NCBI GenBank assembly: GCA_029319145.1
Contig: CP119753.1
Span: 2,852,001-2,916,000 of the forward strand
DNA: 64,000 nt
Direction: 5' to 3'
From: Microbacter sp. GSS18
GTDB taxonomy: Bacteria > Actinomycetota > Actinomycetes > Actinomycetales > Microbacteriaceae
The notes below the pieces were generated by a model. It ran no database searches and was not told the DNA's origin. It saw only the letters and a program-made list of their open reading frames with translations. The position numbers and the translations under genes were made by a program. Below, one piece after another: positions 16,773-25,296 of this stretch (positions are counted from its first letter, which is position 1; each line of letters starts with the position of its first letter).

Positions 16773-17192
16773 TGACCAGCCCTTTCGTTGTACAGGCGCC
16801 ATGTCCGAGGAGCTGCTTCTCATTCGCCACGCTCGCCGCGGAACTCACCGCCGGTTGCGCCGCACGCTAACCGGTGGACGAGGGCGAAGGGTCCGGATCT
16901 GCACTTGAAGTGAATGACTGGGCCCACCTCGACACTTCGGCGCTCCTCGACCGGCATTCCGAGCAGGCGCCCGACCGATCGCGTTCGCTCCGGACGCTGG
17001 GATCCACATGAAGTGGAGGGTCTCTGTCAGACTCGTTCTTGGGTCGATTAGGTTCGTCGGTACGCGCGCGGAGGCCTGACCAGGGACCCGGGGATATCGC
17101 CGACGGAGAAGCTGCGTCGTGACGCGATCTGTGATGATCGTGCGGCGAGCAAGCGTCTGCGGTCGCGCGACAGAAGAACGAGGAGGTTCTCT
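16773..17192. promoter_or_regulatory. 420-bp divergent control region of hydrolase and IclR genes
   Basis: No ORF of interest. Holds two related palindromic sites, TGCACTTGAAGTGAA at 16900-16914 and TCCACATGAAGTGGA at 17003-17017, which fit the consensus TSCACWTGAAGTGRA. Similar sites occur before the acyl-CoA synthetase and before the LigM-like gene, so they are candidate operators of the IclR protein encoded at 17193. Confidence 0.5.
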
Positions 17193-17960
17193 GTGGCCCG
17201 TTCATCGGCCGGAATGTCATCACTCGAGCGTGCGGTTCACATCCTCGACACGTTCGACGAGGGCACGCGCGATCAATCCGCGAGCGAGATCGCCGCGAAG
17301 GCCCAGATGCCGCTGTCCACCGCACACCGCCTGCTCGGGGAGCTCGTATCGGTCGGACTCGTCGAGCGGCTGCCGGACCGCCGATACCGGATCGGATTGC
17401 GGCTCTGGGAGCTCGCCGTCCGGACGCCTGGCGCGCTCGGAATCCGCGAGATCGCCACACCGTATCTGCGACAAGCGCATGCCGCGATCGGGCAGAGTCT
17501 GCAGCTGGGGATTCTGGAGGGCCACGAGATGCTGTATCTCGAGCGCCTCTCGGCCCCGGGCGCCGTCGTGAACTTCATCGTCGTCGGCGGCAGGATTCCC
17601 TTCCATGCGACCTCCAGCGGGCTCGTCATGGCCGCCTTCATGGACCCCGCCTCCAGAGACGAGTTCCTCAGCGAAGAACTGAAGCCGTACGCGAACGCGC
17701 CGCTACCCGGGCCGCGCGAGATGACCCGGCAGCTCACTCGCGTCCGGCAGCAGGGCTACGCCACCACGCGAGGGTACATCCACCCGGACGCCACCTCCAT
17801 CGCCGTGCCCGTCCACGCGCCTCTCGGCGGTGTCGCTGCGGCGATCTCGGCGATCGTGCCGACCAAGGACCCACGCGAGGCGGCAGTCCTCGAAGTCCTG
17901 ATCCCGACGTCCAAGGCGATCAGCGGCGCGCTTCAGCGGCAGTACCGCGGGCAGGCGTAG
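17193..17960 (+). CDS. IclR-family transcriptional regulator
   Basis: 255 aa, intact. Winged helix (QSASEIAAKAQMPLSTAHRLLGELVSVGLVERL, about 27-60) and effector domain ending in SIAVPVHAPLGGVAAAISAIVPT. IclR proteins of this group (PcaR/PobR type) often respond to aromatic acids. GTG start 17193 preceded by GAGGAGG. Lies between the secreted hydrolase and the ligase/thioesterase operon; shared palindromes at 16900, 17003, 19721 and 20273 make it the likely regulator of this sub-cluster. Confidence 0.92.
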   Translation: MARSSAGMSSLERAVHILDTFDEGTRDQSASEIAAKAQMPLSTAHRLLGELVSVGLVERLPDRRYRIGLRLWELAVRTPGALGIREIATPYLRQAHAAIGQSLQLGILEGHEMLYLERLSAPGAVVNFIVVGGRIPFHATSSGLVMAAFMDPASRDEFLSEELKPYANAPLPGPREMTRQLTRVRQQGYATTRGYIHPDATSIAVPVHAPLGGVAAAISAIVPTKDPREAAVLEVLIPTSKAISGALQRQYRGQA

Positions 17961-18017
17961 CCGGCCCACCGGGGGCGCGACCGAAGCATGGCCGCACCCC
18001 CGCCGGCACCGCGTGGA

Positions 18018-19625
18018 TCATTGGACACGCGCCAGCCGCAGCTGGTGCTTCTGCACCTTTCCCGAGGCGGTCCGAGGCAGCTCGGCGACGATCTCGAGCG
18101 TCTTCGGGATCTTGTACCGAGCCAGGCGATTCGTGAGGAAGTCGACCATCTCGGCGGCCGTCAGTTCTGCGCCGGGCATCAGCGTTACGATCGCGTGAGG
18201 CACCTCACCCCATCGATCGTCCGGGACTCCGATCACGGCCACGCCGGCGACAGCCGGGATCGCGGCGATCGCCTGCTCGACTTCCGCGGAGTACACGTTC
18301 TCGCCGCCGGAGATGATCATGTCCTTCGCCCGGTCGACGATCGTGAGGAACCCGTCCTCATCGGCGACCCCGATATCGCCCGTCTTGAACCAGCCGTCTT
18401 CGGTGAACGCGTCATCGCTCGCGTCTGGCCGGTTCCAGTAGCCGGGGGTGATGTTGGGGCCGGTGGTCTCGATCTCGCCCACCTCTCCTGCCCCGACGAT
18501 CTCGCCGGTCTCGATCGCGCGGATGCGGAAGCGGACGAAGAACATCTGCGCACCCGACGATCCCACCTTCGCCTCGGCCTCCCACGGCGGGATCATGGCG
18601 ACGCCGGGCGCTGCCTCGGTCATGCCGTAGCCGCCCGAGAAGGCCAGTCCGCGCTCCGCGTACGCGTCGATCACCTTGCGCGGCACCGGAGAGCCACCGC
18701 AGGTGAGTGTCCGCAGGGTCGAGATGTCGCTCTCGGCCCAGCGAGGGTCCTCCATCATCATCTGGTATGTCGTCGGCACACCGGAGATGTGCGTCGCGCG
18801 GAGGCGCTCGATGGCCTCGAGAGCCTCAGCCGGCACGAAGCGCTCCTGCAGCAGCAGGGTGGCGCCCTTGAGAAGTGTCGGCAGAAGGCCCATCCCCAAG
18901 GATGCGACGTGGAAGAGAGGTGAGATGAGAATCCACCGGGAGTCGCTCACGACGTCGTAGTCGACGATCACGCACAGCGCATTCCACGTGAGATTCCCGT
19001 GGGTCAGCACGGCGCCCTTCGGATGACCTGTCGTTCCTGACGTGTACAGAATAACTGCCGGATCATCCATGGTCACGGGGGTCGTGTCGATTCCTTCGAC
19101 GCGAGGCGGGTACTCCATCGGCTCCGCGATCCGCAGCTCGCCGGCGTCGCGGATCGCCTCGTCGTAGTCTTCGACCCACCGTGGACGCCCCTCCTGGCCC
19201 TCCACCGAAGGATCGCTGACGACGAGCCGCCGGATGTCGAGACCGGTCGACGAAGCGGCGGCGAGGTGTTCGAGCTCGGCCGTGCTGATGAGCATCGTGG
19301 CGCCCGAGTCGTCGAGCTGGAACTCCAGCTCGGGAATGGCGAGCCGCGTGTTCAACGGCACGAAGATCGCCCCGAGCAGCGTCGTCGCGAACATCGCTTC
19401 GATGAACGAGGGGTGGTTCCCGCCGAGGTAGGCGACCCGGTCGCCACGCGATATCCCGCGCGACACCAGAGCAGCCGCGAGACTGTCGATCCGGCGGGAG
19501 AGCTCGGCGTAGGTGAGAGTCTGGTCTCGAAACTCGATCGCGGGGAAGTCGCGCGACTTCACCGCACGACGGCGGATCCAGTTGCCCAGTCCATCGGGAA
19601 TCATTGCGTGTCCGGTGGGAACCAT
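18018..19625 (-). CDS. Acyl-CoA synthetase (AMP-binding)
   Basis: 535 aa, activates a carboxylic acid to its CoA thioester through an acyl-adenylate. P-loop YTSGTTGHPKG at 194-204, SGGYGMTEAAP, TGDIGVADEDG, and the C-terminal lysine in TASGKVQ (Lys523). Start MVPTGHAM at 19625 is preferred because GGAGG lies 10 nt before it; ATGs at 19655/19652 are further upstream. Related enzymes act on medium-chain, cinnamic or benzoic acids, so the exact acid is open. It follows the thioesterase gene on the same strand after a 135-nt gap that holds an IclR-like half site. Confidence 0.9.
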   Translation of the reverse strand: MVPTGHAMIPDGLGNWIRRRAVKSRDFPAIEFRDQTLTYAELSRRIDSLAAALVSRGISRGDRVAYLGGNHPSFIEAMFATTLLGAIFVPLNTRLAIPELEFQLDDSGATMLISTAELEHLAAASSTGLDIRRLVVSDPSVEGQEGRPRWVEDYDEAIRDAGELRIAEPMEYPPRVEGIDTTPVTMDDPAVILYTSGTTGHPKGAVLTHGNLTWNALCVIVDYDVVSDSRWILISPLFHVASLGMGLLPTLLKGATLLLQERFVPAEALEAIERLRATHISGVPTTYQMMMEDPRWAESDISTLRTLTCGGSPVPRKVIDAYAERGLAFSGGYGMTEAAPGVAMIPPWEAEAKVGSSGAQMFFVRFRIRAIETGEIVGAGEVGEIETTGPNITPGYWNRPDASDDAFTEDGWFKTGDIGVADEDGFLTIVDRAKDMIISGGENVYSAEVEQAIAAIPAVAGVAVIGVPDDRWGEVPHAIVTLMPGAELTAAEMVDFLTNRLARYKIPKTLEIVAELPRTASGKVQKHQLRLARVQ

Positions 19626-19720
19626 CGCGTATCTGCCTCCAGGGATCGTCATCATCGACGTGTCGTCGTCCTCGACGCGCTCAGACACTATGCGGACGTG
19701 CGGGAGGTCGCCACGGATCC

Positions 19721-19735
19721 TCCACATGAAGCGTT
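19721..19735. promoter_or_regulatory. IclR-type box upstream of acyl-CoA synthetase
   Basis: TCCACATGAAGCGTT repeats the left half of the box at 17003 exactly (TCCACATGAAG). It sits about 95 bp before the chosen synthetase start, just outside the thioesterase gene. Confidence 0.35.
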
Positions 19736-19760
19736 GCGCGGCCTCCGCCGCGCAATCGGA

Positions 19761-20171
19761 TCAGCCCCGGAATCGGGCGGCGAGCTCCTCGGGAATCGGA
19801 GCGCTCTTGATCCCACGCTCGGGGTCCTTCACGGTCCAGACCCTGGTTTCGGTCCCCTCCACACAGACGACGCCGTCGTGCGTCAGGGTGTGGCGGATCT
19901 CGAAGCTCTTCGCTCCGACCCGCACGATCTCGGTCGTGATCTCGACGTCGTCGCCGTACCGGCACGGGGCTCGGAACTCGGCCTGCGTCTGTACGAGCGG
20001 GCATCCGGCGGCATCGAAGTGGGCGAGCATCTCGGGCTTCGGCCATCCCGCTGCCTCGTACAGCATGGTCGTGCCGTGATCGAACCAGCGGAAGAACTGC
20101 GGGTTGAACACGATCCCGGCAGGGTCGCAGTCCCCCCACTCGACGCGGCGGGTGAGTGTGTTGGTGAGCAT
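19761..20171 (-). CDS. 4-hydroxybenzoyl-CoA-type thioesterase
   Basis: 136-aa hot-dog-fold thioesterase. The N-terminal motif WGDCDPAGIVFNPQFFRWFD is the hallmark of the 4-hydroxybenzoyl-CoA thioesterase family, with the catalytic Asp at position 16. It would release an aromatic acid from its CoA ester, most likely 4-hydroxybenzoate or a relative. Start ATG 20171. It is divergent from the LigM-like gene and upstream of the acyl-CoA synthetase on the same strand. Confidence 0.88.
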   Translation of the reverse strand: MLTNTLTRRVEWGDCDPAGIVFNPQFFRWFDHGTTMLYEAAGWPKPEMLAHFDAAGCPLVQTQAEFRAPCRYGDDVEITTEIVRVGAKSFEIRHTLTHDGVVCVEGTETRVWTVKDPERGIKSAPIPEELAARFRG

Positions 20172-20362
20172 GTCAGGTGTTTCCTCTCGAACAGATCGAA
20201 GCGCACCCATCGCAGCGGGCGCGCACTCGCTGGTCTAGCGTCAACACCTCGCCCTCGTCGAGAGCATGGTTCTCCCGATCAAGTGGAGGACGACGACGGG
20301 TCGAGCAGGATGCGGCTACGGTTCGAGTCAGTTCTCTAAAAGAATCCACCCAGGGAGACTCA
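20172..20362. promoter_or_regulatory. Divergent promoter region, thioesterase / LigM-like gene
   Basis: 191 bp shared by the two operons. Contains, on the minus strand, TCCACTTGATCGGGA (20273-20287), a relative of the IclR boxes at 16900 and 17003, and a small dyad TTCT-CTAAA-AGAA near 20332-20344 shortly before the LigM-like start. Confidence 0.4.
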
Positions 20363-21796
20363 ATGGCCGAGCAGAACCTGCAGTCCGTGATCGACTCGTC
20401 GTCGAGCATCGTGGACCGCTTCTATCAGAACTCACCGAAGACCGCGCTGAATGTCTTCGGCGTGATGATGCCCGTGGACGCGGTTCGTGCGGAGTTCACG
20501 ACGTGGCGTGCGGAGCAGCTGTCGTGGCGGAACAGCATCGCGCTGCATGACCAGAGCTACCACATGAACAACCTGCTGATCCGCGGCAAGGATGCGCTCG
20601 CACTGTTCACGTCGCTGGCCATCAACTCTTTCGCCACCTTCCGGCCGGGCGCGGCCAAGCAGTTCATCGCGTGCTCGCCGGAGGGGTATGTCATCGGCGA
20701 CGCGATCCTGTACTACCTGGCCGAGGAGGAGCTGCTGCTGGTCGGGAACCCGGCGTCCACCGACTGGGTTCAGTACAACGCCGAGACCGGCGACTTCGAT
20801 GTGGAGGTCGTGCTGGATCCGGTTTGGGCGCTGAACAAGGACAAGCGCCGTCTGAACTACCGGTACCAGGTCGAGGGTCCGCACGCGTATGAGCTGCTCG
20901 AGGAGCTCAACGGCGGGCCGCTGCCGGAGATCAAGTTCTTCCGGTCGGGCACGATCACGATCGCCGGTCACGAGGTGCGTGCGATGCGTCACAGCATGGG
21001 CGGCGTGCCGGGGCTGGAGCTGTCGGGCCCGTGGGACGACCGCAAGGACGTCAAGACCGCGCTGGTGTCGGCGGGCAAGAAGTACGGGCTGCGTCAGATC
21101 GGGTCCCTCGCGTACTTCAGCACCGTGATGGAGTCCGGCTGGTGGGCGGTGCCGTTCTCGGCCGTGTACACCAGCCCTGCACTGCAGGGGTACCGCGAGT
21201 GGCTGAGCGACCGCAGCGCGTCAGCGCGGATGTCGCTGGGCGGCAGCTTCTACTCGCCGAACCCGGAGGACTACTACGCCACCCCGTGGGACCTGAACTA
21301 CGGCCACATCATCAAGTTCGACCACGACTTCGTCGGGCGTGAGGCGCTCGAGGCGATGGCGGACCAGCCGCACCGCAAGAAGGTCACGCTGCTGTGGCAC
21401 CCGGACGACTTCACGCAGGTGTTCCAGCGGCTCGTGGGCGATGGCCCGACCGCTCTGCACGTCGACCTGCCCGTCGCCGCCACCGGCCGGCTGCACTACG
21501 ACAAGGTGCTCGACGCGGACGGGAACCTCGTGGGCTTCGGCACCTACCCCGCCTACAGCTACAACGAGCGAGCCATGATGTCCCTCGGCTCGATCGACGA
21601 AGCCTTCGCCGAGCCCGGCACCGAACTCACCCTGATCTGGGGCGAGGACGGCGGCGGCAGCCGCAGCGGCGGCATCGTCGAACCCCACGAGCAGATCACC
21701 ATCCGCGTCACTGTCGCCCCGACACCCATCGGAGACGTCGCCCGGACCTACCGCGCCAAGTCCAACGCCGAACTCACCGCGACACCCTCGGCATAG
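20363..21796 (+). CDS. LigM/DesA-like tetrahydrofolate-dependent O-demethylase (paralogue 2)
   Basis: 477 aa, close to the vanillate demethylase LigM and syringate demethylase DesA (about 470 aa) along its length. Shared blocks: TWRAEQLSWRNSIALHDQSYHM, IRGKDAL, AKQFIACSPEGYVIGDAI, RHSMGGVPGLELSGPW, AYFSTVMESGW with Tyr251 at the place of the catalytic LigM Tyr, REWL, KFDHDFVGREALE, and WGEDGGG near the end. It would move an aryl O-methyl to THF, giving a phenol and 5-methyl-THF, which the metF-purU operon can process. ATG 20363 behind CAGGGAG. A thiolase gene follows after 15 nt. Better match to LigM than the copy at 7499. Confidence 0.88.
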   Translation: MAEQNLQSVIDSSSSIVDRFYQNSPKTALNVFGVMMPVDAVRAEFTTWRAEQLSWRNSIALHDQSYHMNNLLIRGKDALALFTSLAINSFATFRPGAAKQFIACSPEGYVIGDAILYYLAEEELLLVGNPASTDWVQYNAETGDFDVEVVLDPVWALNKDKRRLNYRYQVEGPHAYELLEELNGGPLPEIKFFRSGTITIAGHEVRAMRHSMGGVPGLELSGPWDDRKDVKTALVSAGKKYGLRQIGSLAYFSTVMESGWWAVPFSAVYTSPALQGYREWLSDRSASARMSLGGSFYSPNPEDYYATPWDLNYGHIIKFDHDFVGREALEAMADQPHRKKVTLLWHPDDFTQVFQRLVGDGPTALHVDLPVAATGRLHYDKVLDADGNLVGFGTYPAYSYNERAMMSLGSIDEAFAEPGTELTLIWGEDGGGSRSGGIVEPHEQITIRVTVAPTPIGDVARTYRAKSNAELTATPSA

Positions 21797-21811
21797 GCAG
21801 GGGGCCTGTTC

Positions 21812-22999
21812 ATGGCATTCGACAACGTCTTCATTCCGATCCCGCACATCTGGTCGACCCCGTTCACCAAGTGGCAGGGCGCGCTGGCCGAGGTGAACGC
21901 GCTCGATCTCGCCGTCGACGTCACCGCGCGGGCGCTCGAGCAGCGTGAAACCGCGCCGGGGCTCTTCACACATTGGGCGCTGGGCATGACGGTCATCCAG
22001 AAGCACTCCTTCTACGGAGTGACTCTGGTGACGCGTCGGCTCGGAGCCGGAGATGTCGCGGGACCGTGGATCAGCCGAGCGTGCGCGACGTCCGCGGCGG
22101 TCGTAGACCATCTCGCGACGCAGGTGCAGCTCGGGCGTCACCGGGCCACGCTGGGAGTGCTCACCGATCGGACGAGCAACGCACCGCTCATGATCTACCC
22201 CAGCGCCCGCGGCATGGGAGGAGCCCCGCAGACCGAGCACTGGATGCTCGACAACTTCTCGCTCGACCCGACCACCGGGCAGAGCATGCTCGACACGGCC
22301 GAGAACACCGCGCGGGACGGCGGGTTCACGCGTGAGCAGGTCGACGAACTCACGCTCCTGCGCAACGAGCAGTACCGGCGGGCTCTCGCGGACGACCGCG
22401 CCTTCCAGCGCCGCTACATGGTCGACATCCACATCCCCGGACGCAAGGGCACAACGGTCATCAGTGAGGACGGCGGGGTGTTCCCGACGACCGCCGAGGG
22501 TCTGGCCGCGCTGCGGCCGGCGACCGAGGGCGGCGTGACCACGTTCGGGTCTCAGACGCACCCCGCAGACGCCGCCGCGGGTATCGCGGTCACCGACCGC
22601 GACACCGCGCGGGAGCTCGGCGGCGGGGCGACCGCCCAGATCCTCGGCACCGGCTTCGGCCGCGCCGAACCCGCCTTCATGCCGAAGGCCCCGGTGCAGG
22701 CGGCCGCCCACGCCCTCGACGATGCCGGGCTCGATCTCGATGCCATCGACCTGGTCACGACCCACAACCCGTTCGCGGTGAACGATCTGTGGTTCGCGCA
22801 CGAGACGGGATACGACCTCGAGCGGATGAACGTGTACGGCTCCTCGCTCGTCTACGGCCACCCGCAGGCACCGACGGGCGCACGCGCGATCGCCGAACTG
22901 ATCCACGCCCTCCACGAACGCGGCGGCGGCTACGGCCTCTTCGTCGGCTGCGCCGCCGGCGACGACGCCGGCGGCGTCGTCATCAAGGTCGACGGATGA
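21812..22999 (+). CDS. Thiolase-family protein (acetyl-CoA acyltransferase)
   Basis: 395 aa. Active-site residues are present: nucleophile Cys91 in RACATSA, THNPFAVND (318 onward) for the NEAF motif, His350 in YGHPQAPTGAR and Cys380 in GCAAGDDAGG. The motif wording differs from standard degradative thiolases (HNPF for NEAF, CAAGDD for CxGGG), placing it in a divergent, uncharacterised branch near the SCP2/lipid-transfer-type thiolases. Encoded 15 nt after the LigM-like gene, so the two are co-expressed. It could cut a beta-keto aromatic CoA to aroyl-CoA, the substrate type of the thioesterase at 19761, but hydratase and dehydrogenase genes for a full beta-oxidation are absent. Confidence 0.82.
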   Translation: MAFDNVFIPIPHIWSTPFTKWQGALAEVNALDLAVDVTARALEQRETAPGLFTHWALGMTVIQKHSFYGVTLVTRRLGAGDVAGPWISRACATSAAVVDHLATQVQLGRHRATLGVLTDRTSNAPLMIYPSARGMGGAPQTEHWMLDNFSLDPTTGQSMLDTAENTARDGGFTREQVDELTLLRNEQYRRALADDRAFQRRYMVDIHIPGRKGTTVISEDGGVFPTTAEGLAALRPATEGGVTTFGSQTHPADAAAGIAVTDRDTARELGGGATAQILGTGFGRAEPAFMPKAPVQAAAHALDDAGLDLDAIDLVTTHNPFAVNDLWFAHETGYDLERMNVYGSSLVYGHPQAPTGARAIAELIHALHERGGGYGLFVGCAAGDDAGGVVIKVDG

Positions 23000-23037
23000 C
23001 CGGCAACGGCTCCAGCGGCGCTCGCACCCGGATTGGC

Positions 23038-23043
23038 TAGAGT
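23038..23043 (+). promoter_or_regulatory. -10 box of leaderless promoter, HxlR gene
   Basis: TAGAGT, then 6 nt, then the ATG at 23050; no Shine-Dalgarno is present. Confidence 0.4.
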
Positions 23044-23049
23044 CGGCAC

Positions 23050-23535
23050 ATGCCTCGACCGACCTCCACTGCGGTGCAGCGAACCGGGGAGCTCCTTCGG
23101 CAGGGAGCCGCCTCACTCGTGCTGCGTGAGGCGTTCTTCCGCGTGCGCCGTTTCGACGATTTTCAGCGCCTCCTCGGCGTGTCACGGTCGGTGCTCGCTC
23201 GCACGCTGAAGTCGCTCGTAGCCGCCGGCATCCTCGAACGGCGGCGGTATCAGCGCCGGCCCGACCGATACGAGTACATCCTCACCGAGTCCGGGCTGGC
23301 GCTGTATCCGGTGTTCCTGGCGATGAAGCAGTGGGGCGACGCCTGGCTCGGAAGCGATGGCCCGGAGATCACCCTCACGCATAAGAGCTGCGAGCACCCA
23401 TGCGAGCCGCGAATGACCTGCGATCACTGCGGTGGAGTCATCAGGGCGACAGAGATGACGTACACGGTGACACCGAGGGCGAACGCGGATCCTCACGGCG
23501 AGGATCCGCGCGCCTCGATTCAGGAGTACATATAA
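23050..23535 (+). CDS. HxlR-family regulator with Cys-rich C-terminus
   Basis: 161 aa. Winged-helix HxlR domain (about 10-100) with VLREAFFRVRRFDDFQRLLGVSRSVLARTLKSLVAAGILERR. The C-terminal part adds SCEHPCEPRMTCDHCGG, four cysteines and a histidine spaced as in a small zinc-binding knuckle. Such a tail is found in some HxlR proteins; a structural or metal-sensing role is inferred. It lies 50 nt after the thiolase on the same strand and may have its own leaderless promoter. Confidence 0.85.
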   Translation: MPRPTSTAVQRTGELLRQGAASLVLREAFFRVRRFDDFQRLLGVSRSVLARTLKSLVAAGILERRRYQRRPDRYEYILTESGLALYPVFLAMKQWGDAWLGSDGPEITLTHKSCEHPCEPRMTCDHCGGVIRATEMTYTVTPRANADPHGEDPRASIQEYI

Positions 23536-23609
23536 GACCCCAGGAACCGCCCCGGGCGCGCTCCAGTGGATGCCGACTCCTGGATGCCGGCTGGCGTCCG
23601 GCGCTGCAT

Positions 23610-24470
23610 TCACGCCGCCGGCGCAGCGCCCTTCCGGGCACCCGGCTGCCGAGTTCTCTGGGCGACGGACTGTTGCGTCAGAAGGCGGAACTCAGCTGCG
23701 GCATCCCCCATCTCCGCGCCGCGCGCGTGGAAGGCATGCAGGCTCTCTCCGGCAGGCCACCCTGCGCCGAGAACCGACCCCGGGAGGCGGGGGTCGGCGC
23801 GGAGCAATGCCAGCCAATCCGCGACCAGTGCCACATGCGCGGCGAGGGGGTTCGTTATCCCATCCCAGGATCCGGCTTCCCCCCACGTCGCAAGGAAGAG
23901 TTCATGCTCGGCGCGGATGTCGTCCAGATTCCACACGTTCCCGAGCGCGTCGGCGATGGGGAACTCGGGCAGTTCCTGTGCTCGGAACGCGATGATCGCC
24001 GCGCTCGGCAGGTCGGGCGGCAGGGACTGCAGGACGGACGAGAGCTCCACCTCTCCCGGAGCGACCCAGAGTCCGTCGCGGAGAGGGGCGAATCCCTCCC
24101 AGCCGAGCGCGGCGCGCAGCCGGTGTCGCACGGCGCGCTGGTCCTCCGAGAGCGAGAAGCTGACGAGCGTCCAGCCATCGCCGCGCGGGACGAACGGATT
24201 GCGTTCGTGGACTCGCCGTGACCCCTCGTCGAGAACTCGCCGCGCACGCTCGGTGAGGTGCACCTCGATCTCACGCCCGACTCGCTCTCGCCGGACCAGC
24301 TCGCTCGCAGCCATCCGGTCAAGACACGCACGCACGGCGGGGGCGCTGATGCCGGCCTCCCCGAGGACGCCGATGATGACGATCGCCCGCACATGCGAAA
24401 TGCCCAAGTTCCGCATGTATTCACCCAGGAAGGCGAGCATCAGCTCCTTGGCGCCCCGTTGCCGCATCAC
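23610..24470 (-). CDS. PaaX-family transcriptional regulator
   Basis: 286 aa. PaaX proteins repress phenylacetate and related aromatic-acid genes and sense the acyl-CoA. N-terminal winged helix (SHVRAIVIIGVLGEAGISAPAVRACLDRMAASELVRRERVGRE), central domain with WTLVSFSLSEDQRAVRHRLRAALGWEGFAPLRDGLWVAP, and C-terminal helical domain. The start is GTG 24470 or ATG 24467. It follows the ABC ATPase gene by 19 nt, so it is the last gene of the importer operon and may control it. Confidence 0.85.
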   Translation of the reverse strand: MMRQRGAKELMLAFLGEYMRNLGISHVRAIVIIGVLGEAGISAPAVRACLDRMAASELVRRERVGREIEVHLTERARRVLDEGSRRVHERNPFVPRGDGWTLVSFSLSEDQRAVRHRLRAALGWEGFAPLRDGLWVAPGEVELSSVLQSLPPDLPSAAIIAFRAQELPEFPIADALGNVWNLDDIRAEHELFLATWGEAGSWDGITNPLAAHVALVADWLALLRADPRLPGSVLGAGWPAGESLHAFHARGAEMGDAAAEFRLLTQQSVAQRTRQPGARKGAAPAA

Positions 24471-24489
24471 CGGGCTCTCGTCGTCGGGT

Positions 24490-25296
24490 TCATGCGGTGG
24501 GGCGGATGGCTTCGCCGCGTTTGGCGCGTTGGATCTGCTCGTACACGTGGGTGCGCAGCTCGGTGAAGCGGGGCAGGGCGCGGGTGGTGATCTGGTCGCG
24601 GTCGGCGTCGAGGTCGATGGCGAGGTCTTCCTGCACCCAGGTCGGGGACTTCGAGAGCACCACGACCCGTTCGCCGAGGTAGACGGACTCGTCGATGTCG
24701 TGGGTGACGAACAGGATCGACATGCCCCGCTCCAGATGCAGCCGCCGCACCAGATCCTCGAGATCGGCTCGGGTCTGCGCGTCGACGGCCGCGAACGGCT
24801 CGTCCATGATCAGCACCTCGGGCTGGTACGCCACGGCGCGGGCGATCGCGACACGCTGCTGCATGCCGCCGGACAGCTGCCACGGGTAGCTCTTGTGGGC
24901 ATGGCCGAGGCCGACCGCCTCGAGGGCGTCGTCGATGAGCTGGTCCCGGTGCGCCTTCGACATCTTCTTGTGCTTCAGCGGCAGCTCCACGTTCCCCCGC
25001 ACCGTCAGCCACGGATACAGGCTCCGCCCGTACTCCTGGAACACCAGCGCCATGTCCGGCGGCGGCGCGGTCACCCGGCCGCCATGCAGCATCACCGTCC
25101 CCTCGGTGGGCTTGAGCAGCCCCGCGATGCACTTCAGCAGCGTGGTCTTCCCGCACCCCGACGGGCCCACGATGCACACCAGCTCACCCTTCTGCATCGA
25201 GAAGCTGATATCGCCGATCGCCTCGACGGACCCCGTCGCGGACTCGTAGACCTTCTTCAGATGCTCGACCTCGAGCAGCGTGTCACGTTCAGGCAC
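24490..25296 (-). CDS. SsuB/TauB-type ABC transporter ATPase
   Basis: 268 aa. Walker [10 protein letters not shown] (44-52), Q-loop [15 protein letters not shown], signature LSGGM (141-145), Walker B VLIMDEP (161-167), H-loop FVTHDIDES. The GTG start at 25296 overlaps the end of the permease gene by 8 nt and follows AAGGAGGTCGAAC. ATPase of a nitrate/sulfonate/taurine-type importer; in this context an aromatic acid is a plausible cargo. Confidence 0.92.
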   Translation of the reverse strand: MPERDTLLEVEHLKKVYESATGSVEAIGDISFSMQKGELVCIVGPSGCGKTTLLKCIAGLLKPTEGTVMLHGGRVTAPPPDMALVFQEYGRSLYPWLTVRGNVELPLKHKKMSKAHRDQLIDDALEAVGLGHAHKSYPWQLSGGMQQRVAIARAVAYQPEVLIMDEPFAAVDAQTRADLEDLVRRLHLERGMSILFVTHDIDESVYLGERVVVLSKSPTWVQEDLAIDLDADRDQITTRALPRFTELRTHVYEQIQRAKRGEAIRPTA

